A DNA stretch of 64,000 nucleotides from Microbacterium sp. BK668 (GCF_004362195.1 NZ_SNWG01000001.1:2294001-2358000); one strand, 5' to 3'. Numbered from the stretch's first letter, positions 18,530 through 28,543 are shown. A program made the numbers and translations. The notes: generated by a model from the sequence alone, not told the origin.

Positions 18530-19837
18530 TCAGCTTCCCCTCGCTCCGCGGGCGTGCGGGACGAATCTCGGCACGAAGACCGCGAAGAGGGCCGCGCCGG
18601 CGAATCCGATCAGACCGATGACGCCGGTTGCCAGAGCGAGGGACGAGATCGCGGCGATGCCCGAGACGAGGAGCGGCGAGAGCGCACCTCCGGCATCGGT
18701 GAGTGTGCGCCACGAACCGAGGAACGGCGCCGGGTCCGATTCGGGGGCGACGTCGGCTCCGAGCGTGAGGAGGATGCCGCTGGAGAGGCCGTTGCCGACG
18801 CCGAGCACCGCCGCGAACATCGCGAACCACATCGCCGAGGAGTCGAGGTCGTGCGTGAGGGCGAGGGCGACGATCCCCGAACCCATCAGAATCATCGCCG
18901 GAAGCGCGGCCCACAGCCGGCCGAAGCGATCCATGACCTGGCCGCTGGCGTAGAAGAGGGCGAAGTCGATGGCGCCGGAGATGCCCACGACGAGGGCGAT
19001 CGTCTGGGCGTCGAGCCCGATCGAGACGCCCCACAGCGGCAGCACGACCTGTCGCGCCGATCGCACGGCGGCAAGCGTCGCCGCGGCGAGTCCCAGGCGG
19101 CCGAGCACGCCGCGGAAGCGCCACATCGTACGGAACACTCCCGCCGACCGCGGATCGTGAGCCGCTCGAAGGGCCGACGCCGGGATGGAGCCCGAGACGG
19201 GCTCGCCGGTGTCCTCGCCCGTCAGCGGCTCGTCGAGCGGGGCGACCTGCTGCTCGGGGTCAGGCCCGAACAGCACGAGCAGCACGCAGGCCACGAGGCA
19301 TCCGCCGAAGAACCAGATCGCTGCGTGCTCGTCGCCGAACACGGCGAGGAGAGCGGCCGCGATGAACGGCCCGATGAACATCCCGAGGCGGAAGGTGCCG
19401 CCGAGCAGCGACAGCGCTCGCGCGCGGAAGGCCAGCGGCACGCGCGTCGTCATGAACGAGTGGCGCGCAAGACCGAACGCGGCGGCACAGAAGCCGATCA
19501 GGAAGACGGATGCCGCGAACACCCCGAGCACCGGAGCGAAGGCGAGCGCGACGACTCCGATGAACGCGATGCCGCCGGCGACCGCCATCGTCAGGCGCTC
19601 GCCGATGCGAGCGACCGCCCAGCCCGCGGGGAGGTTGCCGCAGAGCTGCCCCACGACGAGCGCCGCGGCGACGAGCGCGGCCGTCGCGACATCCGCGCCG
19701 AGCTGCGCGGCGATGACGGGGATGAGGGGGATGACGGCGCCCTCGCCGAGCGCGAAAAGCACCGTCGGCCCGTAGATCATGGGTCCGAACCGCCAGAGCA
19801 CATTCCGCGCGCGGGGCGGCTCGGCGCTGTCGGTCAT
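18530..19837 (-). CDS. MFS transporter
   Basis: A 435-residue major facilitator with about twelve hydrophobic segments in two halves and an acidic central loop (residues about 200-235, [18 protein letters not shown]). I place the start at the ATG at 19837 ([12 protein letters not shown]); the longer upstream frame is a Ser-rich shadow of prfB. The substrate cannot be read from the sequence; the general shape is that of a drug or metabolite exporter. It converges on the LuxR-type regulator with no gap and is divergent from prfB, 25 bases away. Confidence 0.85.
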   Translation of the reverse strand: MTDSAEPPRARNVLWRFGPMIYGPTVLFALGEGAVIPLIPVIAAQLGADVATAALVAAALVVGQLCGNLPAGWAVARIGERLTMAVAGGIAFIGVVALAFAPVLGVFAASVFLIGFCAAAFGLARHSFMTTRVPLAFRARALSLLGGTFRLGMFIGPFIAAALLAVFGDEHAAIWFFGGCLVACVLLVLFGPDPEQQVAPLDEPLTGEDTGEPVSGSIPASALRAAHDPRSAGVFRTMWRFRGVLGRLGLAAATLAAVRSARQVVLPLWGVSIGLDAQTIALVVGISGAIDFALFYASGQVMDRFGRLWAALPAMILMGSGIVALALTHDLDSSAMWFAMFAAVLGVGNGLSSGILLTLGADVAPESDPAPFLGSWRTLTDAGGALSPLLVSGIAAISSLALATGVIGLIGFAGAALFAVFVPRFVPHARGARGS

Positions 19838-19862
19838 CGCTTCCACGTTAGTCTGGAGTGTC

Positions 19863-20975
19863 ATGCTCGAACTCGATCTCTCCGCCGACATCGAAGCGCT
19901 CCGCTCCACGTTCGCCGATATCAAGGCCGTCGTGGATGTCGACGCGCTCAGCTCCGACATCTCCCGGCTGAGCGAGGAGGCAGGCGCCCCCGACCTCTGG
20001 GACGACGTCGAGAAGGCGCAGAAGGTGACCAGTGCGCTCAGCCACCGCCAGGCCGAGCTCAAGCGCATCAGCGACATCGAGCAGCGGCTCGACGATCTGG
20101 ACGTGCTCGTCGAGCTCGCGAACGAGATGGACGACGAGGACTCCGCCGAGGAGGCGCGCCGCGAGCTCGCCGAGCTCGAGGACATCGTGGGTCAGCTCGA
20201 GGTGCAGACGCTGCTCGACGGCGAGTACGACGACCGTGCCGCGGTCGTGACCATCCGCTCGGGGGCGGGCGGTGACGACGCCACGGACTTCGCCGAGATG
20301 CTCATGCGCATGTACCTGCGGTGGGCCGAGCGTCACAAGTACCCGGTCAAGGTGATGGACACCTCGTACGCGGAGGGCGCCGGCATCAAGTCAGCGACGT
20401 TCGAGATCGACGCCCCATACGCGTACGGCACCCTCTCCGTCGAGGCGGGCACGCACCGTCTCGCCCGGATCAGCCCCTTCGGATCCGCCGACAAGCGTCA
20501 GACCTCGTTCGCGGCGGTCGAGGTCATCCCCGTCATGGAGGAGGCCGTCGAGGTCGACATCCCCGAGGGCGACCTGCGCGTGGACGTGTTCCGCTCCTCC
20601 GGCCCCGGCGGTCAGTCGGTCAACACCACCGACTCCGCGGTGCGGCTGACGCACATGCCGACGGGGATCGTCGTGTCGATGCAGAACGAGAAGTCGCAGA
20701 TCCAGAACCGCGCCGCCGCGATGCGCGTCCTGCAGACGCGCCTGCTGCTGCTCAAGCGCGAGGAGGAGGCGGCGAAGAAGAAGGAGCTCGCGGGCACGAT
20801 CACGGCGAGCTGGGGCGACCAGATGCGGTCCTACTTCCTCTACGGCCAGCAGCTCGTCAAGGATCTGCGTACCGGGTACGAGGTCGGCAATCCCGCTCCC
20901 GTGTTCGACGGAGACCTCGACGGCTTCATCGCGGCCGGGATCCGCTGGCGCAAGCGCAAGGACGACGAGGACTGA
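19863..20975 (+). CDS. prfB: Peptide chain release factor 2
   Basis: A 370-residue RF2, which terminates translation at UGA and UAA. The stop-codon recognition tripeptide SPF is at 204-206 and the catalytic GGQ at 249-251 ([15 protein letters not shown]). Unlike prfB in many bacteria, there is no internal UGA or programmed +1 frameshift, so it reads straight through. The start at 19863 is the natural N-terminus ([17 protein letters not shown]). Confidence 0.96.
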   Translation: MLELDLSADIEALRSTFADIKAVVDVDALSSDISRLSEEAGAPDLWDDVEKAQKVTSALSHRQAELKRISDIEQRLDDLDVLVELANEMDDEDSAEEARRELAELEDIVGQLEVQTLLDGEYDDRAAVVTIRSGAGGDDATDFAEMLMRMYLRWAERHKYPVKVMDTSYAEGAGIKSATFEIDAPYAYGTLSVEAGTHRLARISPFGSADKRQTSFAAVEVIPVMEEAVEVDIPEGDLRVDVFRSSGPGGQSVNTTDSAVRLTHMPTGIVVSMQNEKSQIQNRAAAMRVLQTRLLLLKREEEAAKKKELAGTITASWGDQMRSYFLYGQQLVKDLRTGYEVGNPAPVFDGDLDGFIAAGIRWRKRKDDED

Positions 20976-21003
20976 CCCCGGGCCCGACGGCGCGCGGGTG
21001 CCC

Positions 21004-22428
21004 TCAGAACTGCGCAGCGACGATCGCGCCGATGGCACAGGCGATGGCGCCCGGTGCGCGCGAGGGAGCCGTGGGAAGGATCGACGTGTCGGCGACGCGC
21101 AGCCCGTCCACGCCGCGCACCCTCCCCGCGCCGTCGACGACCGCACCCGGGTCGCCGGAGGGCCCCATGGGCGCCGTGCCGCACGTGTGCGCCGCGCTGC
21201 CGAGGTGCGCCGCGATCCAGGCGTCGAGACGGCCGTCGTCCCGCAGCGTCGCATCGTCGAGGTCCGCGAGCCGCTCGACCAGAGGAGCGAACGCCGGCGA
21301 GGCGACGAGGCGGGCCGCCGCACGGACGCCCGTACGCAGCGCGGCGCGGTCGCGCTCGTCGGCGAGATACCGGTAGTCGATCGCCATCGGCGCGAAGGGA
21401 TGCGCCGCCGTCGGGGCGACGGATCCCCGGGACACCGGGCGCTGAAGGCCGACGAGAAGGCCGAACCGGGACGACGGGCCCGCAGGAACCTCGGGCGGGC
21501 GAAGGCAGACCAGGAGCTCCAGGTCGTCGCCCGGCTCGCCGTCCGCTCCGAGCGGAAGCGCGAGGGGGAACGCCCCCTCGGCCGAATCGCGCCCGGCATC
21601 CCGCTCCGCGAGCAGGTCCGTCGGAATCCATTCGACCCACACGGTCGGATGATCGCTGAACGCCGATCCCACGCCCGGCAGATCGACGCGCGTCTGGATC
21701 CCGTGGCTCTCCAGCAGCGGGGCGGGACCGATGCCCGAGGCGAGAAGCAGCCGCGCGGAGCCGAACGCTCCTGCGCTCAGGACCACCTCGTCCGTGGGAA
21801 GGGTCTCCTGCGAGCCGTCGGCATGCGCCACCTCGACACCGACGGCGCGACCCGCCTCGACGACGATCCGCGCCGCGCGGCTGCCGGTGCGCACCTCGAC
21901 GGGCGCTCCGTCGAGGAACGCCTCGGCCGCGGTCCACGGAAGTCCGTCGTGCACGACCGTCCCGAGGGGGAGCAGTGCCGATCCGAAGCCTTCGGCGACG
22001 GATGCCTCCGCGAACGCGACAGCGATGGGATGGGTCCTCGGGGCGGGGCGTGCGCCGAGCGCACGGCCGACGCGCTCGATCGCGGCGCGCACGCGGGCGG
22101 GCTCCCAGGCCTCGCCTCCAGCGAGGTGCCATGACCGCAGATCCGCGCCGACCGGCGCGGCGAAGTAGCCGCCGTTGGGCAGGGACGATCCCCCGACGAC
22201 CCGGCCGGGGGATGCCTGCCAGCCTCGGTCGCCCGTCAGCCTTGCCGGCAGCGACCAGCGCAGGTCGGGAGCCACGGCGACCTCGTCGGGCGTCCGGGCG
22301 CGGAGCAGGTCGTGCCGCGGCATCCGTCGTCCCGCCTCCAGGACGGTGACGCGGGCACGGCCGGCGATGTCGGCGGCGAACACGCACCCCGCACTGCCGG
22401 CGCCGATCACGATCACGCGAGGGCTCAC
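21004..22428 (-). CDS. GMC family FAD-dependent oxidoreductase
   Basis: A 474-residue flavoenzyme that oxidises an alcohol-type substrate. The N-terminal dinucleotide-binding motif is VIVIGAGSAGCVFAA, followed by the GMC signature GRVVGGSSLPNGGYF. The second signature SAGAFGSARLLLASGIGP is present, as is the catalytic His in AAHTCGTAPM near the C-terminus. Size and spacing resemble the mycofactocin-associated Rv0697/MftG group, but no mycofactocin genes are in the window. I use GTG at 22428, which puts the GAGSAG motif near the start. It sits reversed between prfB and ftsE, which are usually adjacent. Confidence 0.87.
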   Translation of the reverse strand: MSPRVIVIGAGSAGCVFAADIAGRARVTVLEAGRRMPRHDLLRARTPDEVAVAPDLRWSLPARLTGDRGWQASPGRVVGGSSLPNGGYFAAPVGADLRSWHLAGGEAWEPARVRAAIERVGRALGARPAPRTHPIAVAFAEASVAEGFGSALLPLGTVVHDGLPWTAAEAFLDGAPVEVRTGSRAARIVVEAGRAVGVEVAHADGSQETLPTDEVVLSAGAFGSARLLLASGIGPAPLLESHGIQTRVDLPGVGSAFSDHPTVWVEWIPTDLLAERDAGRDSAEGAFPLALPLGADGEPGDDLELLVCLRPPEVPAGPSSRFGLLVGLQRPVSRGSVAPTAAHPFAPMAIDYRYLADERDRAALRTGVRAAARLVASPAFAPLVERLADLDDATLRDDGRLDAWIAAHLGSAAHTCGTAPMGPSGDPGAVVDGAGRVRGVDGLRVADTSILPTAPSRAPGAIACAIGAIVAAQF

Positions 22429-22549
22429 GAGAGCTCGCCTCGCCCGTTCATGTCTCCAGCCTGGCACACGCCCGACGGCGGAGATGGATGCTGCGCCCGC
22501 GGGTGTCGCTCGGACACGCGGCGTCCGGCGCGCTTAGGCTCGAGAAGCC

Positions 22550-23743
22550 ATGATCCGGTTCGAGAACGTCACGAAGCGCTTCCGCGGCACCGCGAAACCC
22601 GCCCTGCACGACATCGATTTCGAGGTCACGCGGGGGGAGTTCCTCTTCCTCGTCGGACCGTCGGGGTCGGGCAAGTCCTCGTGCCTGCGGCTCATCCTGC
22701 GCGAGGAGACCCCGTCCGACGGGCGCGTCGTCGTGCTCGGCCGCGATCTGAAGACGCTGCCCAATCGCAAGGTGCCCTACCTGCGGCGGCACATCGGGGC
22801 GGTGTTCCAGGACTTCCGGCTGCTGCCGACCAAGACGGTCTTCCAGAACGTCGCGTTCACGCTGCAGGTCATCGGCTCCTCCTCCGCCTTCGTGCAGCAG
22901 GCCGTCCCCGAGGTGCTCGCACTCGTCGGCCTCAAGGGGAAGGAGAAGCGGTTCCCGCACGAACTGTCGGGCGGCGAGCAGCAGCGCGTGGCGATCGCCC
23001 GTGCTCTGGTCAACCGCCCGCAGGTGCTCCTCGCCGACGAGCCCACCGGGAACCTGGACCCGGCCACGTCCGTCGACATCATGCAGCTCCTGGCCCGCAT
23101 CAACGCCGGCGGCACGACGGTCATCATGGCCACGCATGAGGCGGGCTTCGTCGATCAGATGCAGCGCCGCGTCATCGAGCTGCAGAACGGCGAGATGGTG
23201 CGCGACGAGCGGCACGGCGGGTACGGCGACACCTCGAGCCTGCCGAGCCTCGCCCCCGAGCCCGAGAAGGGCGCGGCCGCGGTCGCCGCCCTCACCGCCG
23301 TCCTCGAGCTGCACCGCGAGATCGTGGAGACCGGCACGGTGGACTCGGAGGCCGTGGATGCCGCGGTCGCGGCGGCGGCAGCATCCGCCGAGCTGGTCGT
23401 CGAGGACGAAGCCATCGTCGCCAGCGAGCTGGCTCGAGAGGAGGCCGTCGAGGCTCTCATCGAGGCGAGGATCGACGAGGCGCCGCCGATCATCGTCCCC
23501 GACTCGGGCGACGAGGCGGCCGTCGCCGTGACGCCCCGGGCGGGGGACGCCGTCGCCGAGACCTCCCCGAGCGATGCAGCCACCGGCGCGTCGTCCGGTG
23601 CCCGCGAGGAGCCGGCGCGACCGCGAACCGCTCCCATCCCGACCGTGGAGGAGCTGGAGCTCGATGTCGCCGAGCTGGGCCTCGCAGACAGGCTCGGGCT
23701 CGGCGAGGTCGATCCCGATGACCAGGTGGGGCCGACGTCGTGA
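22550..23743 (+). CDS. ftsE: Cell-division ATP-binding protein FtsE with a long C-terminal extension
   Basis: Residues 1-225 are a normal FtsE ABC ATPase: Walker [10 protein letters not shown] (36-44), Q-loop VFQDFRLLP, signature [10 protein letters not shown] (139-148), Walker [11 protein letters not shown]. FtsEX sits in the membrane at the septum and controls peptidoglycan hydrolases. The protein continues for about 172 residues that ordinary FtsE lacks. The extension is Ala/Glu-rich and acidic, probably helical then disordered ([15 protein letters not shown]). It ends in a motif-like [20 protein letters not shown]. The stop overlaps the start of ftsX. Confidence 0.93.
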   Translation: MIRFENVTKRFRGTAKPALHDIDFEVTRGEFLFLVGPSGSGKSSCLRLILREETPSDGRVVVLGRDLKTLPNRKVPYLRRHIGAVFQDFRLLPTKTVFQNVAFTLQVIGSSSAFVQQAVPEVLALVGLKGKEKRFPHELSGGEQQRVAIARALVNRPQVLLADEPTGNLDPATSVDIMQLLARINAGGTTVIMATHEAGFVDQMQRRVIELQNGEMVRDERHGGYGDTSSLPSLAPEPEKGAAAVAALTAVLELHREIVETGTVDSEAVDAAVAAAAASAELVVEDEAIVASELAREEAVEALIEARIDEAPPIIVPDSGDEAAVAVTPRAGDAVAETSPSDAATGASSGAREEPARPRTAPIPTVEELELDVAELGLADRLGLGEVDPDDQVGPTS

Positions 23744-24654
23744 GGATGGGACTCGTCCTCGGGGAGGCGCTGAACGGCCTGCGCCGCAACGTCTCGATGG
23801 TCATCTCGGTCATCCTGGTCACGTTCGTCTCGCTCACGTTCGTCGGTGCCGCGATCCTCATGCAGATGCAGATCGGCACGATGCGCGACTTCTGGGTGGA
23901 CCGCGCGCAGGTCGCGATCTACATGTGCACGTCCGTGTCGCAGACGGCGACGTGCACGGAGGGCGCTGCGACGGAGGACCAGCTGACCGAGGTGCGCGCG
24001 CGCCTGGACGGCGCCGCCCTCGCCCCGCTCATCCGCACGTACGACTTCGTGAATCACGATCAGGCGTATCAGGAGCTTCTCGACCTCGTCGGCGAGGAGG
24101 CGGCCAGCGTGGTGACGCCCGATCAGGTCAACGAGACCTTCCGCGTCAACCTCGTCGACCAGCGGCAGTCCGCCGTCATCATCGAGGCCTTCCGGGGGAT
24201 GAGCGGCGTCGAAGAGGTCAAAGACCAGTTGCAGTACCTCGAGCCCCTGTTCTCGGCTCTCACGGTCGCGACCTACATCGCCGTCGGCATCGCGGCGCTC
24301 ATGCTCGTGGCCGCCGTGCTGCTCATAGCGACGACGATCCGGCTCTCGGCGTATGCGCGAAGGCGAGAGCTCGGCATCATGCGGCTCGTCGGAGCGTCGA
24401 ACGGCTTCATCCAGACTCCGTTCATCCTCGAGGGCGTGTTCGCGGCGCTGATCGGGTCGGTCCTCGCCAGCGGCGCGGTGCTCCTCGGCGTGCACTTCGG
24501 CGTGAACCAGTACCTCCGCAATCGCGTCGACTTCGTCACGACGTGGGTGGGGATCGACGACGCGTGGACCGTCATCCCGATCCTCATCGTCATCGGTATC
24601 GCCCTCGCCGCGGTCTCGGCGGGCTTCGCGATCCGCCGGTGGCTGCGGGCCTGA
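23740..24654 (+). CDS. ftsX: Cell-division permease FtsX
   Basis: A 304-residue membrane partner of FtsE. It has one N-terminal helix ([20 protein letters not shown]), an extracytoplasmic domain of about 130 residues with two cysteines ([15 protein letters not shown]), then three C-terminal helices with [14 protein letters not shown] before the last pair. This is the standard FtsX topology. The GTG at 23740 overlaps the ftsE stop; an ATG six bases later is an alternative start. smpB follows after 47 bases. Confidence 0.94.
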   Translation: MRMGLVLGEALNGLRRNVSMVISVILVTFVSLTFVGAAILMQMQIGTMRDFWVDRAQVAIYMCTSVSQTATCTEGAATEDQLTEVRARLDGAALAPLIRTYDFVNHDQAYQELLDLVGEEAASVVTPDQVNETFRVNLVDQRQSAVIIEAFRGMSGVEEVKDQLQYLEPLFSALTVATYIAVGIAALMLVAAVLLIATTIRLSAYARRRELGIMRLVGASNGFIQTPFILEGVFAALIGSVLASGAVLLGVHFGVNQYLRNRVDFVTTWVGIDDAWTVIPILIVIGIALAAVSAGFAIRRWLRA

Positions 24655-24701
24655 GATAGACTGGCGGGCCGTCCAGCCATCTTCGAAAGCTCAGGAACGT
24701 C

Positions 24702-25178
24702 ATGCCCAGGGAACGCGGTGAGAAGGTCATCGCGACCAACCGTCGCGCGCGTCACGAGTACGCCATCGAGAAGACCTACGAGGCCGGCCTCGTGCTGACC
24801 GGCACAGAGGTGAAGTCGCTGCGCGAGGGGCGCGCGAACCTCAGCGACGGGTACGCGTACATCGACGGCGGCGAGGCCTTCCTCGACGCCGTCCACATCC
24901 CCGAGTACTCGCAGGGCCACTGGACCAACCACTCCGCCAAGCGGACGCGCAAGCTCCTCCTCCACAAGGACGAGATCATCAAGCTCTCGCACGCGGTCGC
25001 GGCGGGCGGCTACACCCTTGTGCCGCTGCGCCTGTACTTCTCCGACGGCCGCGCGAAGGTCGAGATCGCCGTTGCCAAGGGCAAGCGGGAGTTCGAGAAG
25101 CGCCAGACGATCCGAGAGCGCGAGGACAAGCGCGAGGCCGAACGGGCGATGCGCTCGCGCAATCGCCTTGGCGAATAG
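24702..25178 (+). CDS. smpB: SsrA-binding protein SmpB
   Basis: A 158-residue RNA-binding partner of tmRNA in trans-translation. Conserved landmarks are [34 protein letters not shown], and the Lys/Arg-rich C-terminal tail that enters the ribosome ([18 protein letters not shown]). Length is normal. Its RNA partner ssrA lies 2.4 kb downstream on the same strand, with two minus-strand genes between them. Confidence 0.97.
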   Translation: MPRERGEKVIATNRRARHEYAIEKTYEAGLVLTGTEVKSLREGRANLSDGYAYIDGGEAFLDAVHIPEYSQGHWTNHSAKRTRKLLLHKDEIIKLSHAVAAGGYTLVPLRLYFSDGRAKVEIAVAKGKREFEKRQTIREREDKREAERAMRSRNRLGE

Positions 25179-25227
25179 GCTCCATCAGAGTCTCCCGGCG
25201 TTACTCGCCCGCGATCGCCGGTCGGCG

Positions 25228-26676
25228 TCAGAAGCGAGGCGGGTCGCTCTCCCCAAGCCTGCTCCAGGTCGCGGGATCTCGGAAGTCCATCCCCGGTGGA
25301 TGCGCCGCGGGCGTGAAGCGCACGACCGGCTCGGAATGATCGCGATAGACGCGGCCCGTGGGGCTGGTCCACTCGAGCACCCCGCCGCTCGACTGGCGGA
25401 CCCTCCACGCCGAGTTGTGCTTGAGGACGTGGTGGCGCTTGCACAGATGGGCGAGGTTGCGGCAGTCGGTCGGACCGCCCAGCGCCGCGTCGACCGTGTG
25501 ATCGATGTCGCACCGCCACACCGGCTGCCGACATCCGGGGAAGCGGCACCGCTCGTCCCGAACCGCCAGGAACCTCTCCATCGCCTTGCAGGGGCGGTAG
25601 GTGTCGACCGCCATGACCGCCCCGGTGACCGGTGACGTCATGACGCGCTCCCACGTCGGCGCGCCGGCTGCGAGTCGGCGCGCGGTATCGGGATCGATGG
25701 GCCCGTGCCCGGCGAGGATGGCCGGCTCATCGCCGGAGCCGATCGCCGTCAAGACGGGAAGGGGAATCTGAACCCGCGCCGTGATCGCGTCCCGTCCGTC
25801 TCCTGCGCGGCACGACTGCGGGCTGCCGGTGAGGAGGAGATCGGTGAGGACGTCGACGCGCAGCTGATCCATGGTGCGATGGTCCGCGTCCGACTCGTCC
25901 GCCGCGTCCGTCCCGTCGTCGTCGCTTGGATCATCCGCATCCGCCCGTCGCGCTTCGATGACGCAGCGAGCGTCCGACGTGAGCCGGTCGTGGATCGCAT
26001 GGATGAGGACGGCGGCCGCGGTGACATGGAGATCCGCCATGCCGTCGCTTCCGTCGATCACCCGCACACGGCGCTCCGCGATCGCGCGGTCGTGGCGCTC
26101 CTGCATCGTACGGGGGTGAGCCCGCGCGGCGAGGATCTGCACGATCGGTCGCAGGCGTCCCGGAGTCGTCGTCTCGGCGCGCCCGACGGCCGTCTCGACG
26201 TAGACGGACCGGGCCGAGGCATCCTCGATCTGAAAACCGGCATCGTGGATGACGGCGACGTGGGCACGCGAGATGCGCGCTGCCGCCAGAGCGTCGACGA
26301 GCCCGCCGAAGCGCGAGCAGAGGTCGGATGCTTCGTCGAGCTGGCGCTGCACGGTCCGCTCGCTGACTCGCGCCGCCGCGGCGAGCTCGGCGACCATCGA
26401 CCGCGCCGGCAAGTCGGACTTCATCGAGGCGCGCGTCGTCAGCCGTGCGCGCTGCTCCTCCACGAGGGCCGCGGCGGCGGCGAGCGTCCGGATCTCGTCG
26501 GCCTCCTGGGCGGCGCGACGATCGCGCCCCGCCACGAACGCCGCGACGAGGACGGACGTCGCCGCTTCGTCGCGCGCGCGCTGCTCGAAGGAGTCAGGGA
26601 GAGGCTGAGGGATCACGGAGACCTGTTCGCTCGATCGGGGGTGATCGAAATCCGACGTGCGCGGAATCCCGCGCAT
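25228..26676 (-). CDS. HNH endonuclease-domain protein with DUF222
   Basis: A 482-residue protein of the actinobacterial DUF222-HNH (13E12-repeat-like) family. The N-terminal two thirds is helical DUF222. The C-terminal HNH nuclease has zinc-type cysteines and catalytic histidines: CRFPGCRQPVWRCDIDHT, then LAHLCKRHHVLKHN. The ATG at 26676 is preceded by AGGGG with six-base spacing, better than an upstream TTG. An acidic insert (DDPSDDDGTDAADESDAD) lies in the middle. These genes occur in many scattered copies in actinobacteria; their role is unclear. Confidence 0.88.
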   Translation of the reverse strand: MRGIPRTSDFDHPRSSEQVSVIPQPLPDSFEQRARDEAATSVLVAAFVAGRDRRAAQEADEIRTLAAAAALVEEQRARLTTRASMKSDLPARSMVAELAAAARVSERTVQRQLDEASDLCSRFGGLVDALAAARISRAHVAVIHDAGFQIEDASARSVYVETAVGRAETTTPGRLRPIVQILAARAHPRTMQERHDRAIAERRVRVIDGSDGMADLHVTAAAVLIHAIHDRLTSDARCVIEARRADADDPSDDDGTDAADESDADHRTMDQLRVDVLTDLLLTGSPQSCRAGDGRDAITARVQIPLPVLTAIGSGDEPAILAGHGPIDPDTARRLAAGAPTWERVMTSPVTGAVMAVDTYRPCKAMERFLAVRDERCRFPGCRQPVWRCDIDHTVDAALGGPTDCRNLAHLCKRHHVLKHNSAWRVRQSSGGVLEWTSPTGRVYRDHSEPVVRFTPAAHPPGMDFRDPATWSRLGESDPPRF

Positions 26677-26734
26677 CTCCAACCCCTGCTCAGCGTGCCT
26701 CGTCCGATATCAGCCGTGTCGAATCTCTGACTCC

Positions 26735-26763
26735 AGTATCGCACAAATGTTCGATTCAGGCAA
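26735..26763 (-). promoter_or_regulatory. Sigma-70-type promoter for the HNH gene
   Basis: On the minus strand TTGCCT (-35) and GATACT (-10) are separated by exactly 17 bases. The region is clearly richer in A/T than its surroundings, and the -10 lies about 59 bases before the HNH start codon. Confidence 0.5.
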
Positions 26764-26776
26764 GAGACGCGCGACG

Positions 26777-27442
26777 TCACGTCGCCGTGAAGCGCCCCTC
26801 GACGGCGGCGGTCACCAGGATGTCGTCGGGCTGGAGCTCGACGGTCGGTCCGCCGCCGGAGTCCGCAGCGAAGGATGCCTTCATCATGCGCGCCATGGGA
26901 GCCGGTGCGGGATCGCGGGGGTTGAGCAGCCCGACGTCGGCGATCTCGACCGGCGTCACCGTCGATAAGCTGATCGCCTCGGCGTAAGCCGTAGCCCGCT
27001 CGACGGCGACGCGCACCGCCTCGGCCGCGACATCCGCCTCGGCCTGCTTGGCGGTCGCACGCGTGAGCTGCCAATCCACGCCGTCCACCTGGATCCCATC
27101 GCGTTCTGAGACGTCGGTGACCCACCACGAGAGGGCCGCGAAGTCCGTGAACGCGGCGGTGAACTCGACCGATGCGTAGTGCACGAGCGCGAGCTGCTTG
27201 CCCTCGTTGTTCCAGGGGCGATTCGCCCACACCGCGACGCGCTGGCTCGACCACTCCCGGACGCTGCCCTGCTCCTTCCGCGCGGCGAGGTCGGTGCGAA
27301 GAGGCTCGGCCAGGGCCGCGATGCGCTCGACGACCCTTCCACGCTCGGGCCCCTCCGCGCGCACCGAGAGTCGGACCACCCCCTCCTCGGGCGCGACCCT
27401 GGCCTCGTGCTCCCCGCGTACGGTGATGACGACTTCGCTCAT
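26777..27442 (-). CDS. SIMPL-domain (DUF541) protein
   Basis: A 221-residue protein with the SIMPL/DUF541 fold: N-terminal VVITVRGEHEARVAPEEGVV, then VDWQLTRATAKQAEADVAAE and a C-terminal ILVTAAVEGRF. There is no signal peptide in the chosen form (ATG 27442, MSEVVITVRG), so it is probably cytoplasmic, unlike periplasmic members such as YggE. The function is not established; some members are linked to oxidative stress. It is divergent from ssrA. Confidence 0.82.
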   Translation of the reverse strand: MSEVVITVRGEHEARVAPEEGVVRLSVRAEGPERGRVVERIAALAEPLRTDLAARKEQGSVREWSSQRVAVWANRPWNNEGKQLALVHYASVEFTAAFTDFAALSWWVTDVSERDGIQVDGVDWQLTRATAKQAEADVAAEAVRVAVERATAYAEAISLSTVTPVEIADVGLLNPRDPAPAPMARMMKASFAADSGGGPTVELQPDDILVTAAVEGRFTAT

Positions 27443-27478
27443 GGTCGCGACTCTACGCGGAGCCGGCCGGGCCGGGAA

Positions 27479-27507
27479 TTCCGGATGCAGAGGATCCGTT
27501 GTATTCT
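27479..27507 (+). promoter_or_regulatory. Candidate ssrA promoter
   Basis: TTCCGG and TATTCT are spaced by 17 bases, in the only A/T-leaning part of the gap upstream of tmRNA. The -10 is good and the -35 weak. Transcription would start near 27514, leaving an approximately 87-base leader to be removed by RNase P at 27601. Confidence 0.4.
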
Positions 27508-27516
27508 GGTGTGCTC

Positions 27517-27534
27517 CGGATGCCGCGGCATCCG
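27517..27534. repeat. Perfect 18-bp palindrome in the ssrA leader
   Basis: CGGATGCCGCGGCATCCG is fully self-complementary without a spacer. It joins head to head the two forms of a word that is over-used across this window (GGATGCC and GGCATCC). It lies just after the predicted transcription start, so it could be an operator or a DNA signal. Confidence 0.7.
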
Positions 27535-27600
27535 AGGCGTGACAACTCCACAGCGTGACAACGGCCGCTTCGAGAGAAGCACCACCTCGATTCGAGGCAC

Positions 27601-27971
27601 GGGGATGATCGGTTTCGACATCGCCTGCGAATCTGCGTGAAGCGGGCCGAGGATGCAGGGTTATCTCGCAAACGCCCCCTGCAAACCAATAACTGCCGAA
27701 CACAAGCAGTCCGAGTTCGCCCTCGCAGCCTGAGCTGCGAGCCCGACTCCGTCAATCCGTGACTGATCCCGTCACGGTCCTTGGCGTCATCTAGGGATCT
27801 CGCTGCGTGACGGCGCCTGAGCGTCACGCGGGACTCTTCTCAGGCTGGGCCCGTCGACTTAGGTGTCTGTGACAAAGGTCGGGGCCGAGCAGAACGCTTC
27901 CACAGACTGCGCCCGGAGAAACCGCCGTTACTCAGCGATGGACGGGGGTTCGATTCCCCCCATCTCCACCA
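27601..27971 (+). ncRNA. ssrA: Transfer-messenger RNA (tmRNA)
   Basis: The 371-base RNA rescues stalled ribosomes with SmpB. The 5' end GGGGATG pairs with CATCTCC near the 3' end to form the acceptor stem; discriminator A and an encoded CCA follow. The D-like TCGGTTTCGAC and T arm GGTTCGATTCC are typical. The tag frame resumes at GCC 27695 and stops at TGA 27731-27733. It encodes A-E-H-K-Q-S-E-F-A-L-A-A, ending in the usual degradation signal ALAA. The upstream context AATAACT-GCC matches other actinobacterial tmRNAs. Confidence 0.97.
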
Positions 27972-27985
27972 GCCGTTGTCACTGG

Positions 27986-28023
27986 AAGCCCCGCGATCCG
28001 CGTAGCGATGGATCCCGGGGCTT
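27986..28023 (+). terminator. Terminator downstream of ssrA
   Basis: AAGCCCCGCGATCC pairs with GGATCCCGGGGCTT (one mismatch in a 14-pair stem, ten-base loop) and is followed by TCGTCTGTCT. It lies 14 bases after the tmRNA 3' end. Poly-T is weak, as is usual in high-GC genomes. Confidence 0.7.
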
Positions 28024-28162
28024 TCGTCTGTCTGGCGCTGAGGCGCCTCGAATCCGCTCGCCCGCGATCGGCCCACATGCCCGGGGCAGGCCGCGATCAT
28101 CGCGACCACAGGCGAGCGACATTGCATCGAGCCCGCCACTCGCGGCGCGGAGCAGGATTCGT

Positions 28163-28426
28163 TCAGTCGTCCCACTCGTCGCGCAGCTCCTTCTTCAGCA
28201 CCGCGACTTGGACGACGAGTGCGCCGAGGAGTTCCTCGCGGTTGAGCGCACTCGTGGTGCGGTATCCCCAGGCGATTCGGCCGTCCTTGTCCAGGCTCTT
28301 CACCAGAACGAACGCCTCGATCGCGGTGTCGCCGGGTTCGAGAGGGTGGATCTCCAGTCCGGCGAGCACTCCACCGATCGGGACCCGGGTCTCGCCGGGA
28401 TCCGGTTGGCCGGAATGACTTCCCAT
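28163..28426 (-). CDS. Small hypothetical protein
   Basis: An 87-residue soluble acidic protein I do not recognise. It has beta-prone segments in the middle (AIEAFVLVKSLDKDGRIAW) and a helical C-terminus (REELLGALVVQVAVLKKEL). Codon usage is normal for the genome and no overlapping frame is better. It stands alone between the ssrA terminator and the giant surface-protein gene, about 120 bases downstream of that gene on the same strand. Confidence 0.6.
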   Translation of the reverse strand: MGSHSGQPDPGETRVPIGGVLAGLEIHPLEPGDTAIEAFVLVKSLDKDGRIAWGYRTTSALNREELLGALVVQVAVLKKELRDEWDD

Positions 28427-28543
28427 CCGATCAGCAAACCACAGCGGGTGGGCGGCGGATACGGATCCTCCAGCCCGATAGGCGAGGAGCCCGCCGGGGA
28501 GCTCGATCGAGGACTGAGACGTGGGAGCACGCCTCCTGGGCTT

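Noticed and set aside
19863..20100. Programmed +1 frameshift in prfB
   Set aside because: The frame is continuous from ATG to stop with no internal TGA, so RF2 is not autoregulated by frameshifting here.
21004..22428. Mycofactocin locus
   Set aside because: The GMC enzyme resembles the mycofactocin-associated group in size, but no mftA-F genes are present in the window.
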